This document shows, piece by piece, positions 36,084 through 45,097 of a stretch of 64,000 bases of DNA; within the stretch, counting starts at the first letter, position 1; the number at the start of each line of letters is the position of its first letter. The DNA lies in NCBI RefSeq assembly GCF_900996245.1, contig NZ_CAAJGK010000045.1, positions 62,001 to 126,000 on the forward strand, read 5' to 3'. This stretch comes from Paraburkholderia sp. BCC1886. Its GTDB lineage: Bacteria > Pseudomonadota > Gammaproteobacteria > Burkholderiales > Burkholderiaceae. The notes below the pieces were generated by a model, which saw only the letters and a program-made list of their open reading frames with translations, ran no database searches and was not told where the DNA came from. The position numbers were made by a program, and so were the translations under genes.

Positions 36084-38459
36084 ATGAATCAGCAAGCCGA
36101 ACCGTTCCTGAAAGACCTTCAGGAACTCGACGACTTCACCCAGGTGCACGTGTCGCGTCCGCACGAATCGGCGCATCTGCACGTGAGCGGCCGCGCGACC
36201 TATACCGACGACATCCCCACGCTCGCCGGCACGCTGCACGCCGCGCTCGGCCTGTCGCCGAAAGCGCACGCGAAAATCGTCTCGATGTCGCTCGACAAGG
36301 TGCGCGCCACGCCCGGCGTCGTGGCGATTTTTACGGCCGAGGACGTGCCGGGCGTCAACGACGTCGGCCCGATCATCCACGACGATCCGTTTCTCGCCGA
36401 TGGCATCGTGCAGTACGTGGGCCAGCCGATCTTCATCGTGGTCGCGACCTCGCACGAAACCGCGCGGCTCGCCGCGCGTCGCGCTGAAATCGTCTACGAA
36501 GAGTTGCCCGCCATTCTCACCGCGCAGCAGGCGCGTGCGGCCAACCAGCATGTGCTGCCGCCGATGAAACTGGCGCGCGGCGAAGCCGCGGCGAAGATCG
36601 CCCGCGCCGCGCATCGCACCGACGGCGAGATGCTGCTAGGCGGCCAGGAGCAGTTTTATCTGGAAGGGCAAATCTCATACGCGGTGCCGAAAGACGACGA
36701 CGGCATGCACGTCTACTGTTCGACTCAGCACCCGACCGAGATGCAGCACATGGTCGCGCACGCATTGGGCGTGGCGTCGCACAACGTGCTGATCGAATGC
36801 CGACGCATGGGCGGCGGCTTCGGCGGCAAGGAATCGCAATCGGGCCTGTTCGCGTGCTGTGCGGCGCTGGCCGCATGGAAGCTGCTGTGCCCGGTGAAAC
36901 TGCGTCCGGACCGCGACGACGACATGATGGTCACGGGCAAGCGCCACGATTTCCACTACACCTACGAAGTCGGCTACGACGACACCGGCGTGATCGACGG
37001 CGTGAGCGTCGACATGACCTCGCGCTGCGGCTTCTCGGCCGACCTTTCCGGTCCGGTGATGACGCGCGCGGTCTGCCACTTCGACAACGCTTACTGGCTG
37101 TCGGACGTCAGCATCGACGGGTTCTGCGGCAAGACCAACACCCAGTCGAACACCGCGTTCCGCGGCTTCGGCGGACCGCAGGGCGCGTTCGCGATCGAAT
37201 ACATCATGGACGACGTCGCGCGCTCGATCGGCGCGGATGCGCTCGATGTGCGGCGACGCAATCTGTACGGCAAGACCGAGCGCAATCTCACGCCGTATGG
37301 GCAGACCGTCGAAGACAACGTGATCCACGAACTGATCGACGAGCTCGAAGCCACCAGCGACTACCGCGCGCGCCGCGCGTCGATCGACGAATTCAATGCG
37401 AACAACGAGGTCCTGAAAAAAGGCCTGGCGCTCACGCCGGTGAAGTTCGGCATTGCGTTCAACGTGACGCATTTCAACCAGGCCGGCGCGCTCGTGCATA
37501 TCTACACGGACGGCTCGGTGCTGGTGAACCACGGCGGCACGGAAATGGGCCAGGGGTTGAACACCAAGGTCGCGCAGGTGGTCGCGCATGAACTCGGCGT
37601 CGGCTTCAACCGCATTCGCGTGACGGCGACCGATACCAGCAAGATTGCGAACACGTCGGCGACGGCGGCCTCCACCGGTTCGGATCTGAACGGCAAGGCG
37701 GCGCAGGACGCGGCGCGCCAGTTGCGCGAGCGTCTCTCGGCGTTTGCCGCCGAGCGTTTCGGCGCAGGACAGGTGAGCGCCGCGGACGTGCGTTTCGTGC
37801 ACGACCGCGTGGTGATCGGCGAGACCGTCGTGCCGTTCGAAGAGATCGTCGCGAAAGCCTATCTGGCGCGGATCCAGTTGTGGTCGGACGGCTTTTACGC
37901 GACGCCGAAGCTGTACTGGGATCAGGCGAAGCTGCAAGGCCGCCCGTTCTTCTATTACTCGTACGGCGCGGCCGTCGCGGAAGTGGTGATCGACACGCTG
38001 ACCGGCGAAATGCGCGTGCTGCGCGCCGACGCGTTGCACGACGTGGGCGCGTCGCTCAATCCGGCGCTCGACGTCGGCCAGGTGGAAGGCGCCTTCATTC
38101 AAGGTATGGGCTGGCTCACGACCGAAGAGTTGTGGTGGAACGCGAGCGGCAAGCTGATGACGCACGCGCCGTCCACCTACAAGATTCCGACCGTCAACGA
38201 CACGCCGCCGGACTTCCGCGTGCGTCTGTTCAAGAATCGCAATGCCGAGGACAGCATTCACCGGTCGAAGGCGACTGGCGAGCCGCCGCTGTTGCTGCCG
38301 TTCTCGGTGTTCTTTGCGATTCGCGACGCGGTCTCGGCGGTCGGCGGCCACAAGGTCAATCCGCCGCTGAATGCGCCCGCGACCAGCGAGGAAATTCTCA
38401 AGGCCGTCGGCGCGGTGCGCGCGGCAACGGCGCCGCCCGCACCGGCGCGCCGGTCCTGA
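36084..38459 (+). CDS. xdhB: Xanthine dehydrogenase large subunit (molybdopterin)
   Basis: 791 aa from the ATG at 36084, preceded by a GGAGAA ribosome site. It shows LGGQEQFYLEGQISYAVP (with the Mo-site Gln), RMGGGFGGKESQ, NTAFRGFGGPQGAF (catalytic-site Arg), GGTEMGQGLNTKVAQV, and SKATGEPPLLLPFS with the catalytic Glu. This is the family's full length. The last residues APPAPARRS are a variable tail. xdhC begins 34 bp later. Confidence 0.97.
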   Translation: MNQQAEPFLKDLQELDDFTQVHVSRPHESAHLHVSGRATYTDDIPTLAGTLHAALGLSPKAHAKIVSMSLDKVRATPGVVAIFTAEDVPGVNDVGPIIHDDPFLADGIVQYVGQPIFIVVATSHETARLAARRAEIVYEELPAILTAQQARAANQHVLPPMKLARGEAAAKIARAAHRTDGEMLLGGQEQFYLEGQISYAVPKDDDGMHVYCSTQHPTEMQHMVAHALGVASHNVLIECRRMGGGFGGKESQSGLFACCAALAAWKLLCPVKLRPDRDDDMMVTGKRHDFHYTYEVGYDDTGVIDGVSVDMTSRCGFSADLSGPVMTRAVCHFDNAYWLSDVSIDGFCGKTNTQSNTAFRGFGGPQGAFAIEYIMDDVARSIGADALDVRRRNLYGKTERNLTPYGQTVEDNVIHELIDELEATSDYRARRASIDEFNANNEVLKKGLALTPVKFGIAFNVTHFNQAGALVHIYTDGSVLVNHGGTEMGQGLNTKVAQVVAHELGVGFNRIRVTATDTSKIANTSATAASTGSDLNGKAAQDAARQLRERLSAFAAERFGAGQVSAADVRFVHDRVVIGETVVPFEEIVAKAYLARIQLWSDGFYATPKLYWDQAKLQGRPFFYYSYGAAVAEVVIDTLTGEMRVLRADALHDVGASLNPALDVGQVEGAFIQGMGWLTTEELWWNASGKLMTHAPSTYKIPTVNDTPPDFRVRLFKNRNAEDSIHRSKATGEPPLLLPFSVFFAIRDAVSAVGGHKVNPPLNAPATSEEILKAVGAVRAATAPPAPARRS

Positions 38460-38493
38460 TCGCGGGCTCATCGTGCGCAACCCGAACCTCACC

Positions 38494-39084
38494 ATGACGA
38501 TCGCCATGAACGATACCCCGCCCATCCAGATCGGCCGCCGCAGCGCCGTTCAGACGCCGCGTCCGGCGCCTTTGCACATCGTGCTGTTCGGCGCCGGACA
38601 CGTCGGTCATGCGCTCGTCACGCTGCTCGGCGCGTTGCCTTGCGTGGTCCACTGGGTCGACGAGCGCGACGAACTGTTCCCCGACGAAACGCCTGCCAAC
38701 GTGCAGATCGAAGCGACCGATACGCCGGAAGCTATCGTCGATACCGCGCCGCCCGGCGCCTATTTTCTCGTGATGACGCACAACCACGCGCTCGATTTCG
38801 CATTGGCCGCGCGCATCATGCGGCGGCGCGACTTCACTTACTTCGGCATGATCGGTTCGAAGACCAAGCGGGTGAAGTTCGAGCGGCGTTTGCTGGAGCG
38901 CGGCGTCGAGCTGGACCGGCTTGCAGAGATGACTTGCCCGATCGGCGTGGCGGGTATCGTCGACAAGGCGCCTGCGGCCATCGCGGTCGCGGTGTGCGCG
39001 GAGTTGTTGCAGATTCGCGCGCGGCAAGGCGCAGCGGTGTGGGCGGCACAGGCGGTGGCGAACACGCTGCGGGCGAGCGTCTAG
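38494..39084 (+). CDS. xdhC: XdhC-type molybdenum cofactor insertion protein, short form
   Basis: 196 aa from the ATG at 38494 (or 38506). It has the Rossmann half of XdhC: PLHIVLFGAGHVGHALVTLL, VHWVDERDELFP, FLVMTHNHALDFALAARIM, FTYFGMIGSKTKRVKFERRL and CPIGVAGIVDKAPAAIAVAV. XdhC proteins usually have about 280-340 residues with an N-terminal XdhC/CoxI domain (EGSAPRE.GA.M, QCCGG). That part is absent: the sequence upstream is xdhB coding. XdhC binds sulfurated Moco and gives it to XdhB. The start has no clear ribosome site. Confidence 0.88.
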   Translation: MTIAMNDTPPIQIGRRSAVQTPRPAPLHIVLFGAGHVGHALVTLLGALPCVVHWVDERDELFPDETPANVQIEATDTPEAIVDTAPPGAYFLVMTHNHALDFALAARIMRRRDFTYFGMIGSKTKRVKFERRLLERGVELDRLAEMTCPIGVAGIVDKAPAAIAVAVCAELLQIRARQGAAVWAAQAVANTLRASV

Positions 39085-39131
39085 GTTTGAACGCAGTGGT
39101 GCGTGAAATCCGCAACGCAAGCCCAGTCAGC

Positions 39132-40112
39132 TCAACCCGCTGACGTTTTCGCTTTCACGCGGCGCACCTTTTGCGCGACCAGTCCATCCGACACGCGCGA
39201 CATCAACGCGCGCAACCAGCCGACATCGCTCGGCCGATCCGGTTGCGGATGCCAGAGCTGATAGCACTTGATGCGCGGAAACGGAATGGGCACCTCGACC
39301 ACCGCGAGCGGCAGCATGGCCGCGTAGTGCATCGCGAAGCGGCGAGTCGTCGTGAAAATCAGATCCGATTGCAGCAGCGTCTGCGGCACGAGGCCGAAAT
39401 ACGGCAGCGTAGTGACGATGCGCCGGTCGGCGCGCGCGCGCGCAAAGCCGGTGTCGATCGCACCGCCGCGCGCGCCGCTGTAGGGCGTCGGCGCGAGATG
39501 CGGCGCGGCCAGATACGCTTCGCGCGTGAACGGCCTGCGGGCCAGCGGATGGTCGGCGCGCATCATGCACACCACGGTGTCCGAGAACAGATCGCTGCGC
39601 TCGAAGCGCGGATCGGGTTTCGGCCAGTTGCCGATCACCAGATCGAGTTCGCCGGCCTCGAGTGCCGCGTGATGATCGAGCATCGGACTCAGCGAATCGA
39701 TTTCGAGCCGCGCATGGGGCGCCGCCTCGCGAAACTGCGCGATCACGGTGGGCATGAAGAAGTCGTTCAGATAATCCGGCGCGGCCACCCGGAACGTGCG
39801 GCGCGAGCGGCCCGGGTCGAAGTCGCCGTGCGGCGTCGCGACGAAGTCGACTTCGCGCAGCACGCGTTGCGCGGAGGCCAGCAGCGATTCGCCGTATTCG
39901 GTCGGCACCATGCCCGACTTGCCGCGCACCAGAATCGGATCGTTCAGCGCTTCGCGCAGTCTGCGCAAGGCCGTACTGATGGCAGGCTGGGTCTGATTCA
40001 GCCGCAGCGCGGTTTGCGTGACGCTGCGCTCGACCAGTAGCGTGCGCAGCACGCGGACGAGCCAGATATCGAGTGAGGCGGCGGTGTCTTCCATCGTGAA
40101 GGACCCAGGCAT
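39132..40112 (-). CDS. LysR-family transcriptional regulator
   Basis: 326 aa. N-terminal winged HTH (DIWLVRVLRTLLVERSVTQTALRLNQTQPAISTALRRLRE, read in part at residues 14-54), then a PBP2-like effector domain with FRVAAPDYLNDFFMPTVIAQFR and DLVIGNWPKPDPRFERSDLF. The NxxQPAIS.aLrrLR variant fits the NodD/NahR-like branch that handles aromatic effectors. The start may be Met7 (40094). It is convergent with xdhC and upstream of nothing obvious on its own strand, so the target is unknown. Confidence 0.92.
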   Translation of the reverse strand: MPGSFTMEDTAASLDIWLVRVLRTLLVERSVTQTALRLNQTQPAISTALRRLREALNDPILVRGKSGMVPTEYGESLLASAQRVLREVDFVATPHGDFDPGRSRRTFRVAAPDYLNDFFMPTVIAQFREAAPHARLEIDSLSPMLDHHAALEAGELDLVIGNWPKPDPRFERSDLFSDTVVCMMRADHPLARRPFTREAYLAAPHLAPTPYSGARGGAIDTGFARARADRRIVTTLPYFGLVPQTLLQSDLIFTTTRRFAMHYAAMLPLAVVEVPIPFPRIKCYQLWHPQPDRPSDVGWLRALMSRVSDGLVAQKVRRVKAKTSAG

Positions 40113-40218
40113 GGCAAAACGCCAACGGCAAAAAAGTGCACCACCTTAGGCCTGTTTGCCCCCCGCCGGCCATAGCAGGCGGGGTATGGCCGGCATCAGC
40201 CGCGCTGCCTGCGGTTGC

Positions 40219-40869
40219 TCATGCCTGTTTCCCCGGAAGACCCGAAGGCAGCGAACTTACCCGTTTCACTTCGCGCGACTCGAGCCAGTTCGGCGTGCGC
40301 GCGCAGTACAGCACCATCGGCAGCGCGTCTTCACCCCAGAACAGCTGATTGTTGAGCCGGAACGTCGGCACGCCGTAGACGCCGAGGCCGACCGCATCCG
40401 CGGTATTGCGCTGCAACTGGGCCTGCACCTCTGCGCTTTTGATCAGCTCCGGGCCGTCCGGCATGCCGACGCGTTCGCACAGTTCGGCGAAGGCTTCGTC
40501 GCTGGACGGGTCGCGTCCCTCGCGCCAGATGAAGCGGAAGATTTCGCGCACGAACTGCACGTCGCCTTTGGCGGCGGTCGCGAGCAACAGCGGTTTGGTC
40601 GAATCGAACGGATGCGCCGGCGGCATCTTGTACGGAATGCCGAGTTGCTCGGCGCGAAACAGCGCGTGCCGGTACATGAACACCCGCTTGGTGGGCAGGC
40701 TATACGCCGGCACCTGGCCGGAGTGGCGATACAACTCGTTCAGCACCACCGGCGTGAACGCGAAATCGAAGCCCGGCCATTTGTCGTGTTGCTCGAGCAA
40801 CAGATACGTGAACGGCGAGACGAAATCGTAGAACCACAGAGGTTGCCTGGCGTCGATGCCAATGGTCAT
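40219..40869 (-). CDS. DsbA-fold 2-hydroxychromene-2-carboxylate isomerase-like protein
   Basis: 216 aa with a thioredoxin/DsbA-like fold of the HCCA isomerase/kappa-GST group. It opens with LWFYDFVSPFTYLLLEQ (usual: yfDf.SP.aYl) and ends GVYGVPTFRLNNQLFWGEDALPMV (GV.GvP.f...g..fwG.DrL). There is no CxxC, as expected for this group, which uses glutathione. HCCA isomerase works in naphthalene degradation, but no other naphthalene gene is here, so a broader glutathione-dependent role is likelier. It lies between a LysR gene and a TAXI protein gene on the same strand. Confidence 0.85.
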   Translation of the reverse strand: MTIGIDARQPLWFYDFVSPFTYLLLEQHDKWPGFDFAFTPVVLNELYRHSGQVPAYSLPTKRVFMYRHALFRAEQLGIPYKMPPAHPFDSTKPLLLATAAKGDVQFVREIFRFIWREGRDPSSDEAFAELCERVGMPDGPELIKSAEVQAQLQRNTADAVGLGVYGVPTFRLNNQLFWGEDALPMVLYCARTPNWLESREVKRVSSLPSGLPGKQA

Positions 40870-41016
40870 AAATGTCTCCCGGATTGCCCTTGCGGCCGGC
40901 GGCTGGCGAGACGTGAGCGAACACGCGTCTGCTGCGCCGGCGAAATTGTGATGATCTTACGCGGTGCGGCCGCCGCGCGGTTAATTGAGGTCGATGCGCG
41001 AGGTGCTCGAACAGCC

Positions 41017-42477
41017 TCACGCCGATCTTGTTCGTAAACCGTCCGCCGATTCCGGCGGACCGTCGTCGGGCTGGCGGTTCGGCTGCTCGCCGCTCGGGTC
41101 GTCCCCTTCGCCAGCAGTCCCGGCAGCCGCCTCGCGACCCTGCGTGAGCCGCGCGCGCACGAAGCCGATATGCTCGCGCAGCACGTAGAACTGATCCGCA
41201 TACGCGAGCGGCATCTTCAGACCGTTGACCGACTCCTCGATCGCGTCGAGCCGGTCGAGCAGCGATGCGCGCTCGGCGGCGGAGTGGTCGGTGAGCGCGC
41301 TGCGCTCGATCGCGATCAGTGCGCCGTACCAGCGGTAGATGCGCGACTTCACGCGCCAGGCGTACAGCGACGGCACGAGCCGCAGCGCGGGAATCAGCAG
41401 CACGATCAGCGGCACGACGACCACCAGCAGACGGTCGGCGAGGCTGGCGAGCCAGAACGGCAGGATCCGGTAGAGGAAGCTTTTGCCCGACTTGTAGTAG
41501 CGCGCGGCGTCGTCGCTGATCGGGAAGTCGTGCGCGAGCGGCGCAGGAAACTCGCCGGCGCGCTGCAGGATGTTCGCCTTGCCGTGCACCTCGCGGGCGG
41601 CTTCGATCAGCAGATCGGACAGCGCCGGATGCAGCGAGTCGCGCGCCACCAGCTCGGCAGTGGGCGCCACCATGTGAATCGGCGCGGACGGCAGGTTCTT
41701 GCCGAGGTCGAACGCGCCCATCGGCATCACGAGTTGCGTCAGATACGGGAAGCGGCGCGTGTACGCGTCGGCCTGGGTGAAGTCGTAGAACTGCACGTTC
41801 GGCGTCCGGTAGAGCTTGCCCATGACCGCCGGTTGCGCCGAGTCGCCGGCGAGGAAAGCGGCGTCGACCTTGCCCGAGACCAGCGCATTGGCGGCGTCGT
41901 CACCCGACAGCGGCAGCAGCCGCGTCGCACCGTCCGGCACGATGCCGTTGGCCTTGAGCAGCGCCAGCGCGAGTTCGCGCGTGCCGCTGCCTTCGGCGCC
42001 GACCGCGAGGCGTTGCCCCTTGAATTCGGAGAGCCGCGTCACGCTCGGGCCGTGATAGAAAATCGCCAGCGGCACATAGGCCACGCTGCCGAGCGACATG
42101 AGTCCGTCGCTGGCCGGGCCGGGCGCGACGCCGTCCTGCACGAAACCGACATCGACCTTCGAGTTCGGATCGGCCAGCCGCTTGAGATTCTGCAGCGAGC
42201 CTTCCGAGGCCAGCACATTCAACGTAATGCGGTTGCGCGCCAGAATCGCCTTGTACTTTTGCGCGGCGCTCCAGAAGGTGCTGCCTTCGGGGCCGGCGCT
42301 GATCGTCAACGTGCTGGGCGGGGCGGGCTGGATCAGACGCACGGCGACCCAGATGGCGGCCGCCGCGATCAGCAGGATCGGGCCGAACGACAGCGCCAGA
42401 TCGCGCCAGGAAATCGCCACGAAGCGGGCGACGAGGCGGGGCGGACGCTTGAGATTATCGACGGGACCAGGCTTCAT
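41017..42477 (-). CDS. Membrane-anchored TAXI-family TRAP solute-binding protein
   Basis: 486 aa from the ATG at 42477. N-terminal signal anchor (DLALSFGPILLIAAAAIWVAVRL, about residues 25-47), then a TAXI-type binding domain (ISAGPEGSTFWSAAQKYKAIL; LKRLADPNSKVDVGFVQDGV; LAVGAEGSGTRELALALL). A C-terminal hydrophobic pair follows (FLYRILPFWLASLADRLLVVVVPLIVLLIPAL), and then a polar ~110-residue cytoplasmic-looking tail ending in a Pro/Glu-rich stretch. Normal TAXI receptors lack this membrane part and pair with a DctQM permease. None is linked here, so it may act as a membrane sensor or use a remote permease. Confidence 0.85.
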   Translation of the reverse strand: MKPGPVDNLKRPPRLVARFVAISWRDLALSFGPILLIAAAAIWVAVRLIQPAPPSTLTISAGPEGSTFWSAAQKYKAILARNRITLNVLASEGSLQNLKRLADPNSKVDVGFVQDGVAPGPASDGLMSLGSVAYVPLAIFYHGPSVTRLSEFKGQRLAVGAEGSGTRELALALLKANGIVPDGATRLLPLSGDDAANALVSGKVDAAFLAGDSAQPAVMGKLYRTPNVQFYDFTQADAYTRRFPYLTQLVMPMGAFDLGKNLPSAPIHMVAPTAELVARDSLHPALSDLLIEAAREVHGKANILQRAGEFPAPLAHDFPISDDAARYYKSGKSFLYRILPFWLASLADRLLVVVVPLIVLLIPALRLVPSLYAWRVKSRIYRWYGALIAIERSALTDHSAAERASLLDRLDAIEESVNGLKMPLAYADQFYVLREHIGFVRARLTQGREAAAGTAGEGDDPSGEQPNRQPDDGPPESADGLRTRSA

Positions 42478-43103
42478 CGGATCAGGTGACGGCGATGCTC
42501 GCAGGGAAAGAAGTGACGGCGCTTTTTTGCGGCTTTTGCAGCTTTTGCAGCGCATGGCCGGCGCTCAGCGCTTCGCGCCGATGGTACCCGAGATTCGCAC
42601 GACGCCCCAACGCCTGACGGCTGCGCGCACGGAGAAACCCGTAACAAAAGGTGAGTGCCTTCGAAGGCCTGGGTGAGGGCGCGTCGGGTTGGATGACGGG
42701 CGTGGCGCGGCCGCGGCCTACATAGTGGGTCGAATGCCATCGGCCGACCCGCCAGCCGCCCGGCCAACGACTAAACCCTTTGCGATTCCGGCTCGCGTGG
42801 ATTAAATTGTGCATCGCTGCCGCGAACCGACGTTCGGCGCGGCGTGACCCGGCACGACACACAAGAACCGGGCGCGCCCTCCGGCCTCGCGGCTTGCCGG
42901 TTTTTCCGCCATCTTGCCGCGCGCGCTGCGCCGGCGGTCATCGGCAACCGGCCTCTCTCGCCTCTCGCACATCGTGTTTCAGCCTTAGTCGGCCGTCGCC
43001 GGGTCGCGCCTATCGTGGCGTCGGCTCGCGCGCGGTCGCGGGTAGTCGTAACGAAGCCGCTTCTATAAGCGGTCCAATGTGTGAAGTAAAGGAGAAAAGC
43101 ATT
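42478..43103. other. Intergenic region between TAXI and BON genes
   Basis: 626 bp between divergent genes. GC-rich open frames exist on both strands but have arginine/proline-rich compositions and no family similarity. It should hold both promoters. A GGAGAA ribosome site lies 8 bases before the BON gene ATG. Nothing else could be recognised. Confidence 0.55.
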
Positions 43104-43469
43104 ATGAAATCGGTCGGTTTTCTGAAAACGCTCGGCTCGGTCGTGGCCATGGTCGTCGCGTGCAATGTCTACGCTCAGGCCAGCGATGCCGCAGCAAGCG
43201 GTGCGACGGCTGCGCCGGCGACTAGCGCCAAGGCCACCAGCAAGTCCACGAAGAAGGCCAATAGCCAGCTTGGTCGCAAGGTGCGCGCGGCGATCGGCAA
43301 GGCGCAAGGTGTCGACGTGTCGAGCATTGCCGTGCGTGCGCGCGGCGGTGCGGTGACGCTGACGGGCACGGTGCCCGATCAAGGCCAGATCGATGCCGCA
43401 GGCGCTGCTGCGAAGAGCGTCGCCGGCGTGACGTCGGTGTCGAACAAGCTGACGGTGGAGCAGCAGTAA
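43104..43469 (+). CDS. Secreted single-BON-domain protein
   Basis: 121 aa. N-terminal signal peptide (MKSVGFLKTLGSVVAMVVACNVYA, cleavage after YA|Q), an Ala/Ser/Thr/Lys linker, then one BON domain: LGRKVRAAIGKAQGVDVSSIAVRARGGAVTLTGTVPDQGQID (residues about 55-97) ending VAGVTSVSNKLTVEQQ. BON domains bind membranes or phospholipid surfaces, and OsmY-like periplasmic proteins carry them and respond to osmotic stress. It is a single gene with a strong terminator 75 bp downstream. Confidence 0.93.
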   Translation: MKSVGFLKTLGSVVAMVVACNVYAQASDAAASGATAAPATSAKATSKSTKKANSQLGRKVRAAIGKAQGVDVSSIAVRARGGAVTLTGTVPDQGQIDAAGAAAKSVAGVTSVSNKLTVEQQ

Positions 43470-43544
43470 GCTGCCCGGGCGAGCGTCGCACGGGTTCCGT
43501 CACGGACGGCTAGCACGCTCGCCGCATCGCGAGACGCAGAACGG

Positions 43545-43572
43545 ACGCCGGCTGTCAGCCGGCGTTTTTTTT
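43545..43572 (+). terminator. Rho-independent terminator after the BON gene
   Basis: A 9-bp stem (ACGCCGGCT / AGCCGGCGT) with a GTC loop, followed by eight T residues. The T-run is on the plus strand only. Confidence 0.93.
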
Positions 43573-43745
43573 CGATTAATTTTTCGTCGCGGCGATTTTT
43601 GACACGGTGATGATGAGGCAACGCGCCGGGCAACCGGCCGTCGACGACGCCGCGTTTTTCGAAGGTGGGTTCCGGGTAGCACCGACACCCGCTCGACACG
43701 TTTCAGGCGGACTCTCAGGCATGCAGCGCAACCGGAGTCAATGCG

Positions 43746-44021
43746 ATGGAAGCCACGCTTTTACGCTATACCGACTTGCCGATCGGCCATCGGGCCGCCT
43801 TCGAACTGGTGTGCGCGCGGCACGGTTTCGCGCCGGCGCATTTCGAGGTCAGCGTGTGTGCCGATCTTGCCGGCCCCCAGGATCCCGACTATCCCGCCGA
43901 TGCCACGCCGGGACGTCTGGTCACCGTGCGCCGCGCGGGCTGGGCGCAGTCCTATCACGACCGTGCGGGGCAATGGGTGCGCCAGTTCGAAACCGATCTG
44001 ACCTGCCGTTTCTTCAAGTAG
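43746..44021 (+). CDS. Conserved-type small protein, function unknown
   Basis: 91 aa, MEATLLRYTDLPIGHRAAFE. I do not recognise a domain. Composition is ordinary with no membrane segment or signal. The end (SYHDRAGQWVRQFETDLTCR) looks like a folded beta-rich end rather than noise. Codon third positions are strongly G/C, as in neighbouring real genes. It lies between the BON gene terminator and the convergent TauE gene. It may be a Burkholderia-lineage protein. Confidence 0.65.
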   Translation: MEATLLRYTDLPIGHRAAFELVCARHGFAPAHFEVSVCADLAGPQDPDYPADATPGRLVTVRRAGWAQSYHDRAGQWVRQFETDLTCRFFK

Positions 44022-44037
44022 CGCTTCGGCTCGCTCT

Positions 44038-44067
44038 GACTCAGACTCAGACTCAGACTCAGACTCA
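44038..44067. repeat. Five tandem 6-bp units GACTCA
   Basis: Five exact copies of GACTCA. On the minus strand the unit reads TGAGTC, and the TauE stop codon is the first TGA. Because the unit is six bases, the next four TGA codons follow in the same frame, giving five in-frame stops. Confidence 0.95.
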
Positions 44068-44853
44068 GGCCAGCACGAGCCGCGCGCCGACCAGCGTCAG
44101 CGTGGCGGCCAGCAGATTGCGCAGCAGCTTCTCCGGCGCGCGCGAAGACAGGTAGCTGCCGATCGCAATGCCCGGCAGCGAACCCACCAGCAACGACAGC
44201 AGCATCGTCCAGTCGATCGAACCCAGCAGCCAGTGACCGGCGCCCGCCAGCAGCGTCAGCGGCACGGCGTGCGCGATGTCGGAGCCGACGATGCGCGTGG
44301 TCGCGAGCAGCGGATACAACAGCAGCAACACCGTCACGCCGATCGCGCCCGCGCCGACCGACGTCAACGAAACCAGCACGCCGAGCACCGCGCCGGTGAG
44401 GATCGTGAGCGCGAGCGTGCGGCCTTCGCGCGGCGCGCGTCGACGGTGTGCGCCGAGCGCCGCGAGTTGCGGCCGGAACACGAGGGCCACCGCGGTGATC
44501 AGCAATGCCGCACCGAGCACGATCTGGATCAGCCGGCCCGTGCCCGGCGTATCCATGCCATAGCGGTGCAGCAGGACCAGCGTGACGGCGGCGGCCGGGA
44601 CACTGCCCGAGGCGAGGCGCAGCGTGATGCGCCAGTCGACCGAGCCTTTCAGGCCGTGCACCAGCGTGCCGGTCGCCTTGGTCGCGGCGGCATACAGCAG
44701 GTCGGTGCCGACGGCAGTCGCCGGGTGGACGTTGAACAGCAGCACCAGGATCGGCGTCATCAGCGATCCGCCGCCGACGCCGGTCAGGCCGACCAGAAAG
44801 CCGACGAACAGGCCGGAAACGGAATACAGCAGTTCGATATGAGGAAGAGCCAT
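44065..44853 (-). CDS. TauE/SafE-family sulfite exporter-like permease
   Basis: 262 aa from the ATG at 44853 (MALPHIELLYSVSG). Seven to eight hydrophobic helices form two repeats: GLFVGFLVGLTGVGGGSLMTPILVL with ATAVGTDLLYAAATKATGT, and VLGVLVSLTSVGAGAIGVTVLLLLYPL with VGSDIAHAVPLTLLAG. These are the duplicated GxGGG/VGTDL motifs of the family. Members export sulfite, sulfoacetate or other organic anions. The substrate here is unknown. The stop lies in a hexamer repeat. Confidence 0.9.
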   Translation of the reverse strand: MALPHIELLYSVSGLFVGFLVGLTGVGGGSLMTPILVLLFNVHPATAVGTDLLYAAATKATGTLVHGLKGSVDWRITLRLASGSVPAAAVTLVLLHRYGMDTPGTGRLIQIVLGAALLITAVALVFRPQLAALGAHRRRAPREGRTLALTILTGAVLGVLVSLTSVGAGAIGVTVLLLLYPLLATTRIVGSDIAHAVPLTLLAGAGHWLLGSIDWTMLLSLLVGSLPGIAIGSYLSSRAPEKLLRNLLAATLTLVGARLVLA

Positions 44854-45097
44854 TGAGCAGACCGTCGACGGTCGGGTGGGTTGAACGGCGTATCGTCCAG
44901 GTCGCAAGGAGCCGACGCAGTACGCAGCCGCCGTGTGATGGCGGCGCGCTGCTATTGCCGGAGGGGAGCGTGGGAACGACGAAAGGCGCTATTGTCGCAA
45001 AACTGCTGCTCGTGCGTACGAAGCGCCGGCGGCGATCAGGACCATGCCCGTTGCGGGCAATCCCAACTGGAACGCGAAAGCGCCCGAACCCGCCGCA

